A stretch of 64,000 nt of DNA from NCBI RefSeq assembly GCF_000764305.2, contig NW_025932694.1, positions 4,903 to 68,902 on the forward strand. Direction: 5' to 3'. This DNA comes from Hyalella azteca (lineage: Eukaryota; Arthropoda; Malacostraca; Amphipoda; Hyalellidae). Position numbers and translations under genes: made by a program. Each line of letters starts with the position of its first letter. The stretch's first letter is position 1. This document shows positions 22,326-34,939 of the stretch, one piece after another. The notes beneath the pieces are model-generated. The model had not been told where the DNA came from. It saw only the letters and a list, made by a program, of their open reading frames with translations, and did not search any database.

Positions 22326-22824
22326 GCTTTTTTTCGATTTTGTTCAAGTTCTAGTAGAATTCAAATGTTGAAACATCGCAGCTATGAAATTCGTTCCACC
22401 CTCCTTACTATGAATTCTGAATTTATTCTTACCATGTTTTATATGATTGGCTTGCCATCGAATTTTGTGTTCACACCAATAAAGATGTTTAAGTATAAGC
22501 ATTCTTCTAATTGCGTTCCTAAATTTGGCTATAACAATTATTGCTTCAACTTTGCCATACTTTGTTTCTGCAGAAAATACATAACACTCCTGAACTGCTC
22601 ACTCCGTCACCTGATCTCGGTATATGTTACATTGCGAGCAGTGAATAACACTGTTAATGAAATAAAATTCTTACTTCCTCATGCAGCATATGGCTGTTTT
22701 TTTCAGTGAATTCTATACCGATTAATGATTGATTATTTCTGGATTAGGAATACTTATATTTAAAGATATAATGAGGGTTTAAAATCGGAACTGCAATCAA
22801 GGCTTAATTCCCAGCGCAATTGAA
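22326..22824. other. unique spacer between the two duplicated arrays
   Basis: A 114-codon frame (22365-22709) starts inside this spacer, and an acceptor-like TTTGTTTCTGCAG ends at about 22573, but I recognise no product. Confidence 0.4.
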
Positions 22825-22969
22825 ATCGCACTGCTCAGCGTCTGACACAGCTACGTCGCACTGCTCAGCGTCTAACACAGCTACGTCGCACTGCTCAGCT
22901 TGAGGCTCACAGCAGAACGAGTAGGGTAAGATGGATCAGAAGAACTATACCGGTTTGAATATTGGCTTA
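22825..22969 (+). repeat. 30-bp minisatellite plus 3' flank, copy 2
   Basis: Two and a half units of the same 30-bp repeat as at 22100, followed by the same flank (GAGTAGGGTAAGATGGATCA, GAACTATACC, ATTGGCTTATT) with several substitutions and a 4-base deletion in GACGATCGAG. Confidence 0.92.
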
Positions 22970-23787
22970 TTCATTTTATCGTAATTATTAAAGTATGAAG
23001 TGCACACATTTCATGTCTAAGTTGTTCGGTAGCAAAAAAATAGTTATAACGTATCGCAAGAAACTCCAAGTTCGGATCTCATTAACAAGTGGACATCCTC
23101 AGACGATGTCCCCAGACAGAGAAAGAATGCCATAGGATGCACCCAAGCCCGAGGCAGGGAGCCAGGCCATGAAGCTCACTACAAATGCCCAGACGGCGTG
23201 TCGGTTCCTTGACAGTCTTAGTGCTAACAATATTGAGACCCAAGCCCTCTGTTTAATCTCTTGATGCTCTCTTCTGGGTCTTCACCATGAAATTGAACGA
23301 GTGTCTACTTCCATTTCTGATTCAACTAAATACTGAACTTCCAACTGAGAATCGGAGCCTCTTAACTGAAGTCGATCAGGGCTTTTTACGCCGCTGCTCC
23401 TTAACTCGTTACTGCAAATTAATTCGATATTTCAGTGCAGATGAGAAAATGAGGCCAGAGAAAAGTATGTCCTTAAACTGAAGATGTTAGTTATTCAAGA
23501 GCTGTAATTACCGACAACATACAGTTATTTCAATCAACAGTTCAGTACCTGATCTGATGGGGGGTAAAAATCCACAGCAAGAAATCCACGGAGGAAATCC
23601 ACGGCAATTGTTTTGATGGAATAGATCTTACTAGAAAAGGAAATATCATGGCACGTTCAAATTTAATGCACCATCTCCATTAGCATTTAAAAAACGTCAT
23701 TATCTTAGTACCTAAATATTGAATTCATTTTAAAAAACAGAATTCATTCAGTCATTTTAACTAAAAAATTATTCGATTCGCGCATTA
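22970..23787. other. no gene recognised
   Basis: Unique sequence with GAAATCCACGG repeated three times near 23570-23605. A 64-codon ORF at 23287 has no recognisable motif. Confidence 0.45.
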
Positions 23788-23791
23788 TTAA

Positions 23792-24355
23792 GGGGAGCGT
23801 CTTTCCTAAAAATTATCTCGGCTATTTACAGTCGGATCACTCTGAAACTTGGTACACATATGTAAAATGGAAAAAAACTCGCATTTTGTTCGTGTGAATT
23901 TTTCGAAAAAAAGGAAAGAAAACGTGAAATTCTTAGAAAACGGCTATAAAAGGGGGTACTGTAGAAATGGATCTAGTACTAGGATTTCCAAGCTACAACA
24001 TTGAGACTCATATCATTCGATGCGTAAGGTCTTCATCTACAAAATGTCCATCCCCTTTTTTTGAAATTCCAATTTTTGTGGAAGTGGGGTGCATTTTTCC
24101 AAAATGTTTGGAAATTTTTCGATTTTCCCCCCGCCACCCCCCTCTTTTTGCAGAATAAAATTCAAACTGCAATGAAACTAGTAAAACCGGGATGAACATT
24201 TTGTAGATAGTTCATTTGCAAATTGAATGATATATGTCTCATTGTTGTAGCTTCAATATGGCAGTGGTACCGTTGGATAGGGCAGAATGTCAGCTTTAAA
24301 ATGAGTATAAAAACCGAAAAAGTGAAAATTTTCAATTTTAGGGTAGACGCTCCCC
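23792..24355. mobile_element. 564-bp non-autonomous inverted-repeat element flanked by TTAA
   Basis: The perfect terminal GGGGAGCGTCT (23792-23802) faces AGACGCTCCCC (24345-24355). The match continues imperfectly inward (CCTAAAA on both ends). TTAA lies immediately outside each end (23788-23791 and 24356-24359), as expected for a piggyBac-type target duplication. There is no transposase frame inside, so this would be a MITE. The termini do not start with the CCY of classical piggyBac, so the superfamily is an inference from TTAA alone. Confidence 0.75.
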
Positions 24356-24359
24356 TTAA

Positions 24360-25118
24360 CTACTTAAAAAAACAGAATTTGCAACGAGCCAAGTGAGTTT
24401 GTTTCACTACATCCCAAAATTTAAGTCACCCTATAGCGGCTCTGATAGCGCCGTTCCATCATTATTGCTCAACTCTATGGAATTTATGAGGCTGGTAGTA
24501 AGTAAAAGCTACTCCTGAGATCGTTGATCACAAAAGTATATACATTCCTCAACTTCAAAATTGATCAGTTCACTGAAAGTTGCCGAGTACAGCGGCCTTC
24601 GAATGGCACTTCGCTGAGATTCAAAGTTAAGCAGGATTATACCCATACGCTGTATCTTGTAACGCACGATGGCGCTCTGAACTTGCGGGAGCACAAGGAA
24701 TTGATCGCATTAACAAAGTTAAGGAAAAGCTACTGTATAATATATAAATTCTTCGTCTTTTCAATTATTTAAATAAAACCATAATATAATCCTGCCGGTG
24801 GTTCAAAAATAATGAAAAGAAGAGAATCGAAGACAGGATACAACGGGCCTACACATCCCTGGATTTATGTATATAAATATGTTTAGAATAATGTATTATG
24901 CAGGTTTGATTGAGGACCAGAGCATACTTTTTGTCATAAAATTTCTTATTGCATTTTTTCAGTAAAAATCGAAAAAATGAGAAAATTGTTAATAAAAAGT
25001 ATGCTCTTTTCTTCAATCAAACCTGCACAAATGAAGAACTTCTGCCTAACTGCTCTGATACTAATATATTATTGCAAATGTATATAGTACAGATATGCAT
25101 AAATAAAGGCAGAATATA
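24360..25118. other. no gene recognised
   Basis: AT-rich unique sequence. A phrase resembling part of 5S rRNA near 24620 was examined and rejected. Confidence 0.45.
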
Positions 25119-25756
25119 TAGGGTAACATATGGGGCAGCGAGCCCACTGCGGGTCACTGGCCCATAGCGGGTTTCTCGCTAAGTATGGCAGATATTGGTC
25201 CGTGTTCTCTACCGCCAGTTTACAGTATCACTGGGATGAAGTATACGGATTTACGTTTTGCTAAATGTTTGCGTTATTAAGTTATTTGTGGATAACTGTT
25301 TCTGCCCAGATAAAGGTTTTTTTTGCTGCTAAATAAAACTGTTATCGATTACTGTAGATGAAGCTATTGAAATTACTGTGAATTATATTTTGAAAGTAAT
25401 ATTTATAAGGATAATTTTGAGATGAAGTTTAGACTATTCGCTTTTAAAATAAAATGTTAACGCGATATAAATTAAAAGGATACCTAGTGGGGGCAACGGG
25501 CCCACGCGTGTCACGGGGCAAAGCGCCCATGGGGAAGTCATCATTAGATTTGTCTCAATGACCTTTTCAAAACTATGACTAGCTTTTGAATTACCAATCA
25601 CACTTCATATTGCATGATTTTTTGATTTGCCACCTCAATGCAGCAGGTTTAGTTTCTAGTTATGCGTATTTATGACCCCTTGTTGAGTTATTGACTCTTG
25701 CCTTGCCAAAAGTTGATTTCAGTCAACACAAATGAGCCAAAAGTTGATGAGTTTTT

Positions 25757-25969
25757 ATGGTGTTGGCTGAATTCACGATTAGGTACGAATTCTCTGCAAA
25801 TAATATCCGGATTATGGACGAAACTGGAACGAAGTTTTTTACTTATCAACTAAATATATTTTTTCTAGTCAAGAATACATATTTTCATGTCAGGACGAAT
25901 TTTTTATCGCAAGGATATATTTTCAAGTCAAGGATATATATTTTTATGTCAATGAAATATTTTTCTTAA
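25757..25969 (+). pseudogene. pogo-like transposase fragment with DETG motif
   Basis: This open stretch contains the segment up to IRIMDETGTK; the sequence after it has degenerated into AT-rich, Phe/Ile-rich codons. Only the first acidic residue of the DDE/D triad can be seen. The related upstream piece (KVDEF) is shifted by one frame near 25750. Confidence 0.6.
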
Positions 25970-26173
25970 CGTCAATGATAACTTTTTTTAAGCCAAGGGT
26001 ATATTTTTTCATGTTAAGGATGTGATTTTTTGAGTTGTTAATAAATGAATGAATTTTATATTTTTCATACATTTTTTCTTATTTTTAACTGTAAAGTGTT
26101 GTTTTATCATTTTTAAACGAAAATTATGCAATTGCGGTAAAGGGACCAAGGGTGGGCGCCTTGCCCCAAGCCC

Positions 26174-26211
26174 ATGGGCCCATTGCCCCAGGGGTGGGGC
26201 AATGGGCCCAT
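26174..26211. repeat. perfect 17-bp GC-rich hairpin within the pogo-like element
   Basis: ATGGGCCCATTGCCCCA (26174-26190) and its exact reverse complement (26195-26211) are separated by GGGG. The arms resemble the element's own terminal repeats in composition (GGGGCAA, GGGCCCA). Confidence 0.95.
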
Positions 26212-26397
26212 TTTGACACTTTTTATAAAATAGTGTTTCATTAAAAATTGAATAACTCTATAGGCGCCTAATTCACATCATACATTCCTCATAAGTTGCA
26301 CCTTTAAACAAAACAAAGAACCACCTCGTATCATTTTAAAATTTCATCAAAAATTTAGTTTAAAAAAAGGGGGGGCGCGCTGCCCCATGTTGCCCTA

Positions 26398-28388
26398 CGT
26401 GAAATTAATACCATAGTTTTTGGAGCTCATTTTTTCCATATTTACTTCATTATTTCTGAAAATTTTGGGCTTGCAATAAGTGCGACGCTTGCACCTACTA
26501 AAATTGGTGCAAATTTGATTCATGAGAAATAATTGATTTAATAACACTTGATAATAATAACATTTTGTTATAGGGTTTTTGGTATAATAAATAACCTAAT
26601 ATGTGCAATATATGCTTTATTCATATAGGCCTACATCAGAATCTTTATAAAATAATCACGAGTGAATGTTGTCAGGGAAGGAATTTTTCACACTTAGTTA
26701 TCAATAGGAATAATATTTGCACGTAAGTCACTTTCTTAAAAGAATGCATCTTATTAATTTAGTGCCTAGGACAGATTTGTTCAATTAACACGACAAATAT
26801 TTAATATTACATTTTCCTTCGACGCACTAGAGTCTAGACCAAAGATTTCACTACCATTATAAAATTGGATTCAAGTGGATTCAAGATATGTGATAATTAG
26901 TCTTTTAGCATAACGGCTCAATTTATAACATAAGGTTCAAACTAATTGGATCTGTAATTGGAGCTAATTGCTGCATTACGTTCTTAGGAGCGTTAACGGA
27001 AGGTAATTTGCTTGTGATATCTCCATCTCATATCCTGCAACGAGGCGAGTCATTAGGGCCAGAACGCCAGCCCATTTGGGGCTCTGCCACGGGCAGGATT
27101 ACATGCAGTAGGGCCAGAAGGCTGGCCCATTTGGGGCTCTGCTAGGAGCAGGATTATTTGCCAGCGACTCCAGCCCAAGCTTACGTGTAAAATGAGGCAT
27201 ACTGTTGGCCAGGGTTGAGGAGGCAGCATTTTATACAGGTCCATTTGATGCACTGTGAAGCTTCAAGTGTAACTTCATCACTTAATACCACTTCAGGAAA
27301 AACGAAGAATCTTCAGCAAAGAATCTGGCATTAGTTTCAAGAATATCCTTCTGAAGTTCAAAAAATATTATGTGCAGAACTTCAAGGGCTCGAGAGACTC
27401 TTGGATCAGCTATTTGGAGCGTCAATGCAGGATCGCGGATTGAAAGCCTTCCGATCGCTGCATGAAGGAAACGCACTCGATTAGATGTTCAATCGTTTCA
27501 GGCGAGTGCTGAAGAGCTACATCGACTCTGTACTGTCCAGTGGCGCTTCTTCCTTTCTGACGTCACGGAGATCATTGAACCAATTACAGAGCTTTTCCTT
27601 GATGCTTTTTTGCGTATCTATCCTGATAATAGATACGCTGCGTCGTTGTTTAGCCTCTATGTTATACATAAAGACTAACTTTACGAATGGATCTGCATTT
27701 CGGCTCAATAGAATTGACTTCAATGCCAAATTACAAATTGAATGATGCATGATCTAAATGTCAACATATTTATAAATTACAAACTAAAGGCTTGCATATC
27801 TCATCTCATCGACTCATTTGCTATCATTGATTTTAACTAAATAGTTTTTGTACGTCAAGAAGAGTAGATTTAAAAATTAGTTTGCTGTATAAAATCAATA
27901 TCGAATACTATAATGAAGCATTAAATGTGAGAATAATGAGATTAATGGTATCGCTAATCGCCAATTTTAAGCAATTCCAAGGATTCGTCGTGCCGCTCAG
28001 AACTGCACAACAAAGAGCAAGTAGCAGAGGAGGCAACATTTTTTTAAGCAAAACAAAATAGAGTCATTGAGCTTTAACATAATCCTGTTCAATGCAGATG
28101 AGGAACTTGAACTTGGGAAAATTGTACTAAAACCATTCGTAATTTACACTAAAATGCAGGTATCTTTTTCACGAGGAGCAGCCAAAGCAGAAGCAAAATG
28201 ATTCGTATTTTGTTTAGCTGGTAGGAACAAATGCAAGCATAAAAATTGCAATTAAATGCTGACGCGTGTTTTAAATGGAACGTCTGCGATTAAATGCCGA
28301 CGCAAAAAACACATGTGCTTTCAGCACGACGAGACCTGCTGGAAACGTTGCCGGGGCTCTCGTGTTGCTTTGAAGTTGGCAGGGTGGC
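26398..28388. other. no gene recognised; contains a 54-bp duplication
   Basis: AT-rich unique sequence. The only structure I see is the two-copy repeat at 27055-27160. Overlapping opposite-strand ORFs near 27485-27750 are mutual shadows with no family match. Confidence 0.45.
27055..27160. repeat. 54-bp direct duplication
   Basis: Two adjacent copies share AGGGCCAGAA, GCCCATTTGGGGCTCTGC and GCAGGATTA, with scattered differences. Confidence 0.9.
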
Positions 28389-28577
28389 CCAGTGGTTAAA
28401 GTTAACCCCGGACGCTGATCCCAACACCTGTTCGGAGGGCGCTGAACCCCTGACGCTGATCCCAACGCCTGTTCGGAGGGCGCTGAACCCCGGACGCTGA
28501 TCCCAACGCCTGTTCGGAGGGAGGGCGCTGAACCCCGGACGCTGATCCCAACGCCTGTTCGGAGGGCGCTGAACCGC
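28389..28577. repeat. 41-bp GC-rich minisatellite, about four copies
   Basis: Units contain GGACGCTGATCCCAACGCC, TGTTCGGAGGGCGCTGAACC and a C run. The third has an extra GGAG. Immediately left (28381-28397) the phrase GGTGGCCCAGTGGTTAA resembles a tRNA-type A box, which could mean that the repeat grew from a SINE fragment. No B box follows. Confidence 0.92.
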
Positions 28578-28689
28578 GGATGTGTTTTTAGACAGAAAGT
28601 TTATGCCCAATTCTTCATTTCTAATGCTAGACTGTATTCCTAGAGCTAGACTGTATTCCTCGGGAGGAATTCTCTATAAAACGATATTT

Positions 28690-28825
28690 AATTTATTTTT
28701 CAAATCCCTTGATAAAATCTCATATTGTATAAAATATTTGTATATTTGGTATAAAAACATATTTTTTATTTGTATAATTTGGTATGGTATGATTTGGTAC
28801 AAAAAACTCATATTTGGTATAAAAA
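28690..28825. repeat. degenerate ATTTGGTATAAAAA repeat
   Basis: Four or five loosely kept copies of TTTGGTATAAAAAC/ATTTGGTAT in AT-rich sequence. Confidence 0.55.
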
Positions 28826-28829
28826 CTGC

Positions 28830-31800
28830 ACGTTAAGAAACCAACGCTCCAATAATATATTATCATAATAATATTTATTGAATACACATGACCATTTCCA
28901 TGACCAAATGAACGTGCATATGTCAATCGGCCACTCTAGACTGCCAGCACCGAGCCATTATCTGGCGACGCAAGCAACACAAACATGGACCTGAAAGACG
29001 AGCGCGGCCCAGTTTCCTGATGGCCATCCAAATTGCCAGAGTTTTTCTCGCCACTAAAACAATTTGGTCAGCCCCAATAGAGCGGCTCCATTGGAAAATA
29101 CTGAAGAAAATCTTGAAGCCGAATTACGGGACCGAAATTTGGGCTGTTTTTACGAATAATTTTGTGATAAGCGATACACTGATATGGACGCTGAATAAAT
29201 ACATATAAAGGGAGTATATACGTATTTACTCCCTTTGTATAGGTTTGCAAGATGTAGAATGATTACGATTTATGGCATTCCTTGTATTTATTTTTATGCT
29301 TTTGTATAATATCTGCATAGATAATCAATGTTTTATGAGCACGAGCTATTTGCTCATTTTTACCACTATATATGTACTAGAGCGGCTAAATTTTTTAATT
29401 GTGTAATTATGCCGGAATTTATCCCATGTTGTCTTAAATTTTACTGACGAGCTGAAGTTGACAAAAAGTGACCGCAAGTAAAGTTTTTAATCTTAAAACT
29501 CATAATACTTGAGGACATATTAAAGCTTTTAAGCTTATTACGTTTTGAAGCCAAAACTTTAAATTCTCGAGCTTCAATCATGCGTCGCATAATTAAAATT
29601 CCACGCGATCTTCCTTTCCTTTTCTAAAAAGCGTCGCCAATTATTAGTTGTCAGCTTAAAATTTGTCCCTCAGGAATAATCTACAATTAATTCATGTTGT
29701 TATGTTGGCAATTAGATTTCATATGATACACCGATTACGTATTGATATTGATTGGCGGTATCTACTGTGAACCCAAGCAACGTGTCAATGGCCACTCTTC
29801 GATTAAAACAGTTGTGCACTTTCATTTACTATATATGGTGAGAAATAACTTGTCTTCCTTCACCATATACGGTGCATTTTCTGTGACTAATAACTTCACC
29901 ATACATGACGTATCGATATGAGATCGCACTATCAAAATTCAAAGAACACTCAGCCGAACTGATCTGAGTTAAAAACGTCTTTCATAGTTTTCGGCCACTT
30001 GGATACTGTAATTTATAATCAAACACAGTGAATTAAGACACTCATTTAATTTACATCAATCCAATTCGTAGTATGGGGTTGAATTCATAAAAATTTGTCA
30101 TCATTCATGTATTGATAGTAACTTGATGAGAGATTTTAATCAAAATCAGTAAAATATTCAGTAAATTTTAAATCTCGAGGAATAACATCCTCATAAGAGG
30201 TAGATTAATTATCGAACTAACATACATACAACATTAACCACAACCCTAAATACGCCGCTTGTATTTAAATACTTTCTTCGCAATAATGATAGAAATAGTG
30301 CATTCAATATAAATAAAAGAGCAATCGTGCGAATAAAAATTGATTGGCGTTTTGAATGACGAAGAAAATTCAAAATCAAACATGATGCTTAAACAAACGA
30401 GAATAACAAAGAAAAATGTCTAGAATAGAAATCAAGCATTTACTATAAAGATTATTTTAGATTTTAATTTGGATCTCAATTGAGAGATGATTAGTAATAC
30501 GTTCTCCGGAGACACGTTATCACCATTTAATAATTTCAATTGCGGTTTCAGCGTTTTTAGGCCGTAGGCCTATCGCCAATTCTGTACATCTCAGAACATT
30601 CACAGCTTGTTGCGATCTCGAACTCACAACACACTGCTTAAATTTTGCATTGTCTAACCGCCCGGCCTCCTCGTTGAATCTGACCAGTATTGTTATAGTG
30701 AGCTTATATCGAACCCGCACCTCTCTGCTCCACTCCTGCAGGGTACTCTAAACTGTAAGCACTGTGTCACCCTGCCCTGTTGAACATGTAAATAGTTCAG
30801 CATATATTTATATCAATAGGCATAAGAAAGCTGCCATTTCAAGTTGTTTATGCGGTTTCCTCAGTTATTTAAAGAACCAAAATTATATTGTACACAAGAC
30901 GGACGCTACTATTTTCAGCGTTAAATGCGAATAGATTATTCCAAATGTTTGAAGATCTGAATAAGACTCATACGAGCTTTATGCATTCTGGGACATAATT
31001 TATTCATTCTTAAGCTCATTGGTATGACGCCTAAAAATGATCACCAAACAAATTGGTTTGCAACAGCGCAATTTTGCTCCCGGTGTTGTTGAAGAAAAAC
31101 TGCGCCACCAGAGGCGGGCCTTGCTCGGCGCTCGCTATCTGGCCCCGACTCGGGAGCTACTGTGCGTTTGCTGGCCGATTAATATGCCTGATAAGATTAC
31201 TTGACAAGATTATGCTTTAACAGCAATACATGACCCTGCATTACTTGCAATATAACAAGATCTTCTGGAGACAAATTTATGTTGACAGCGAATTTTATTG
31301 ACTCATCTCTCTGAATTTGTCCGTGGTTCTGGTAATGTATGTTGAGTTGCGGCAAAATGAAAAACTCTGTCCTGTAATGGAATGTAATTTTTGAGCGAGC
31401 TTTATTTCTGGCTCTTTATGAATCTGTTGCGTACATCATCCAGAGGCTCGCATAAAACGCTATCTGCAAAATGCGTCTAGCAATTCGTTGGTTTCGAGAT
31501 CTGTGATAGCAAAATAATTTATGGAGCTTTCATGATGAATTGCGCGCTTGTCTTTGATTAGAAATAATTATAGTATTTACTTCTCGAACGAATAATATAG
31601 TAATAAGATTTGAGTTAATTAGCATCGTTAGTAGAGTCTTCCGTGAATACAATTTATCATAGAAGAACACTTACTCAAAATTCAACTAATTAACACCGTA
31701 CGCTCGATAGAAAAAGTTATAGGAATTGATAGCTGTGCGAGTTTCCGCATAAACTCCAATGCATTTGGGCAAAACAGGTATTTATTTAACTATTTAACGT

Positions 31801-32539
31801 GGAAATCTCGGCCCTATATTAAGATGACATCATTAAATAAGTGTAAAAAGTGGCATTATCTCTTTTCCTCTTCATAAACTTTCATCTGTCACATGAACAC
31901 TTTTAATTTACTTCTTATTAATACTACATGCACCGCCTTCATGATATTCAAGATTTCTAAATGATAACATTATTTGTCATGGCACCATAATATTGTTAAA
32001 TCATGGGTGGGACAGCTTGGTGGGGACGTATAGTGACATCAAATTATATTGGCATTGAAGGTCCGTGTAACATTCGAGGGTTTCAATTGATTGTTGCAGA
32101 GAACGAATCACAAAATGGAAGGGCTCGTCGCTGAGCTGGACAATATAGAGAGGGCACAGTCTCTGTATTTCACCAGAAGAGACTATTGTCCTTTTGTATA
32201 TTTAGTGGCTAGTTCAAGCAATTAATACACGCGCATATACGGAATACTGCTGAACCATTGAAATACGCATTGTTTATTCTAGCGATGAATGGTCGTATGA
32301 GTTCAAATACACGCGCATGAACTGTGCATAATAAATGCGAGATTTAATTCGCATGAATCGTCGCACCGAAAAACTGAACACACTAAAAAAACTGCCTACA
32401 TGTGCGCTCGTTGAGCCAGAGCAGGATAGGTAATCTGATTATACGTAATCCATTGCCAGCAAGGCAGTCAATCTTCAGGTCAAAGACTCAGTCGATTCCA
32501 CCTCACTGATGCAAGCAGGGCGACGTAGAATTCGCCTGT
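28830..32539. other. long AT-rich stretch without a recognisable gene
   Basis: No coding motifs, no ORF over about 66 codons. Features are the hairpin at 29207-29236, a weaker dyad around the CACCATATA motifs near 29830-29910, and a G+C-richer patch at 31075-31170. Confidence 0.5.
29207..29236. repeat. 10-bp perfect inverted repeat
   Basis: AAAGGGAGTA and TACTCCCTTT are separated by TATACGTATT, itself nearly self-complementary. Confidence 0.85.
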
Positions 32540-32700
32540 CCCAGGCACTCAGTCGATCGCATAAGTTGAGGCAGGCAGTGAGGCAGTCACTTGCCAGTCA
32601 AGGCACTCAGTCGATCGCATAAGTTGAGGCAGGCAGTGAGGCAGTCACTTGCCAGTCAAGGCACTCAGTCGATCGCATAAGTTGAGGCAGGCATTGAGGC
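32540..32700. repeat. 58-bp minisatellite, about three copies
   Basis: GGCACTCAGTCGATCGCATA recurs at exactly 58-base spacing, with TTGAGGCAGGCAGTGAGGC and AGTCACTTGCCAGTCAA between. A more diverged copy precedes it near 32470-32530. Confidence 0.93.
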
Positions 32701-34810
32701 CTTTATGCCTCATGGAAGAGGCCACATCTAGGCCGGCCGTCGCGTAAAGTGGCCAGATTGTGGCGCTGATGAGCCCATTGAAAATATCGCCTGAAACTCG
32801 TCGCAGATTTGGCTGAAGCAGCGAACGTTGCCGTGAATGGTACGAATACATGGAGAAGACAGCCGGAACCGGAGCTGACACATATAGATCTCTTTTGATG
32901 GATATTTACCTCGGGTATAATTATATATCACTGAGATTACTCATTCAATTCTAAGTGGAATTACTTGAGTAATCAATTTTCAGTAAATCAATAATTACTT
33001 CAGTAACCAATTCAATTACTAAGGGCAGTAAGAGATTGAAAAACTCAATTTGAAAACAACGGTAGGAGTAGTTTATTAGTATTAAGCATATTATATCATT
33101 TTTGTTCCATATTTGTATTTATTCTCTATTTTCAGGCGGAGGCCGAGCTCTCGAACGTGTGTGCGTGCCGAGTGTTTACACGTTGACTACGATTGCTTCA
33201 TCTTGTACAATTATTTCATTTTTTGTACTATTTTAAACAGGGTTGCCAGACGGTCATTTTTCCGGACAAATTCCGTGATTTAGTTTTTTTCAATTGCGTT
33301 GGCCGGCTAAAATTTAGTATAGGGATACCTCTTAATTAAATTTTAAATACTGCAAAAAAGATAATGAATGGAATTTTTATAGTGGAACCTACAAATAAAC
33401 TAATATATTTTGAGTTATCGGCCTTTTTTTGGCTTTTTTGCTCTCGGATTTGGCCAATTTTAGGCAACCTGAATTATGTACCACTACGTCCTGGAGAAAT
33501 ACATTTCGTGGTACGCATATGTACCACTTCGTATTCAACGTGTTAAATGTCAAGTTCAAGTTTAACTCACTCAGAATGTATCTCAAATGGCACCTTCAGA
33601 TCTTTAGGGATTAATTATCCTTTGTTTATTGAATTGTCATTTGACAATAGAAGATTTTCATCCATAACATTTCATACGAATCTTGAAGACTGTTAAGTTT
33701 GAAGTTCTTACGGTAATTCGTCAAATATATTGTCCGCCTGGCGCGTGTGTGTCATGCGCAGCATAGCTATAGTCCATTTTAATTAACGGTTATGATTCAG
33801 TTCGATGCTGGCTCTCGCTTTACCTGGTTGAGGGAAATATTTGGTACGTATTTTAATTAGGAATCGTGCACTGAATATTTACCTGCGATTTTAAGATCAA
33901 TGTGTTCATAGTCGAAATAAAGTGTTTTACTTAGCTTAGTTACCACATGTGCAAAACTAATTTTAACTAATGTTCCCCATTGTTTTGTTTGTTTCGCAGA
34001 AACCGATTTTAATAAGAAAGTACGAAAAGTCGCGTTTTTCAAATCCTTCATAACGAATAAGATGCTAGAAAGGCTAAACAATCAACTTCGTTGAGGTGCT
34101 ATATAGCACAGCAGCGCGACAAAACTCACTCACATCAATATGGCATATTTTCTTCCAAAAAATCCACTTTTCCAAACCAACCAAACCAAAAAATCCACTA
34201 ATTCACTTTTAGCCTTGTGTTAAAATCCTGACCCGGTTTGACCAGACAAAGTGTGTATGAGTGCTACACAAGATTTGCTTGTGATGCAGGAGTGTGTCAG
34301 TATTTGGTCCGTATATGACCCGATCACATCTCTTAGTGAGCATCATCTCAACTCATTATTTATATATTAAAAAAAATCGCGTATACAAATAATAAAAATC
34401 ATATTTTTATTATTAATATTAATAATATGATTATTATTATTTATTTATATTTATTTATTATTATTGAATAAATTATTATTATTTTATTATTTATATTTAC
34501 TATATTAATATTTATATTTTTTTACTGATATTATTTATAATTTTTCGTTAATGAAATATAAACAAATTATATATAGTTCATATTAAAACATTCACGCGAC
34601 AAAAAAAAAACGAAAAATTACGAGAAATCAGGAACTAAACCTTAACAGATGATTAAAAAAATTTCAAAGATAAAACATTTATCATATCGGCCGTTCTTAA
34701 AGGAACATTGGTTGGCCGGACATAAATCGCCCCTCTGAAATCCATGGATACGGAACAGCATCTTGGATACATGCTTTAACTTTACAAGTAACTATGACTT
34801 GTTAACATCG
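32701..34810. other. unique AT-rich sequence with one possible 3' exon
   Basis: A very good acceptor (TTATTCTCTATTTTCAG) ends at 33135 and is followed by a G+C-richer CpG-containing segment that is open for 16 to about 56 codons in the three frames. I recognise no product. From 34370 to 34560 the sequence is almost pure A/T, dominated by TTATTATTTATTTATA. Confidence 0.35.
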
Positions 34811-34939
34811 ACTGTAACACTTTGTGCTGATAGAGATACTGGCGTGTAACACTTTGAGCTGATAGTGATACTGGCGTGTAACACTTTGTGCTGATAGTGA
34901 TACTGGCGTGTAACACTTTGTGCTGATAGTGATACTGGC
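34811..34939. repeat. 32-bp minisatellite, left of the assembly gap
   Basis: About four units contain TGTAACACTTTG, TGCTGATAGTGATACTGGC and G. The array runs into the N gap and is cut off there. Confidence 0.95.

Larger units (their letters stand above)
25121..26395 (+). mobile_element. decayed pogo-like (Tc1/mariner superfamily) DNA transposon
   Basis: The terminal repeat GGGTAACATATGGGGCAGCG (25121-25140) matches the inverted right end CGCTGCCCCATGTTGCCC (26378-26395) apart from one indel and one mismatch. TA flanks both ends (25119-25120 and 26396-26397), the target duplication of this superfamily. Inside, a plus-strand frame reads YEFSANNIRIMDETG (DETG at 25817-25828), the hallmark around the first catalytic Asp of pogo/Tigger/jerky-type DDE transposases. 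KVDEF just upstream lies in another frame, so the gene is frameshifted. The rest of the catalytic domain and the CENP-B-like DNA-binding region are not recognisable, and the element is much shorter than an intact one. GC-rich blocks like the ends (GGGGCAACGGGCCCA) recur internally near 25490 and 26150, so it may be composite. Confidence 0.7.

Noticed and set aside
22300..22330. GGGTTCGAATATTGG as a tRNA T-loop
   Set aside because: There is no A box, acceptor stem or anticodon arm upstream at tRNA spacing; it is part of the duplicated flank.
24585..24680. Possible 5S rRNA or pol III gene around TTCAAAGTTAAGCAGG
   Set aside because: Only a short phrase resembles 5S rRNA box A; the rest of the 120-nt sequence, including box C and the terminal stem, does not match.
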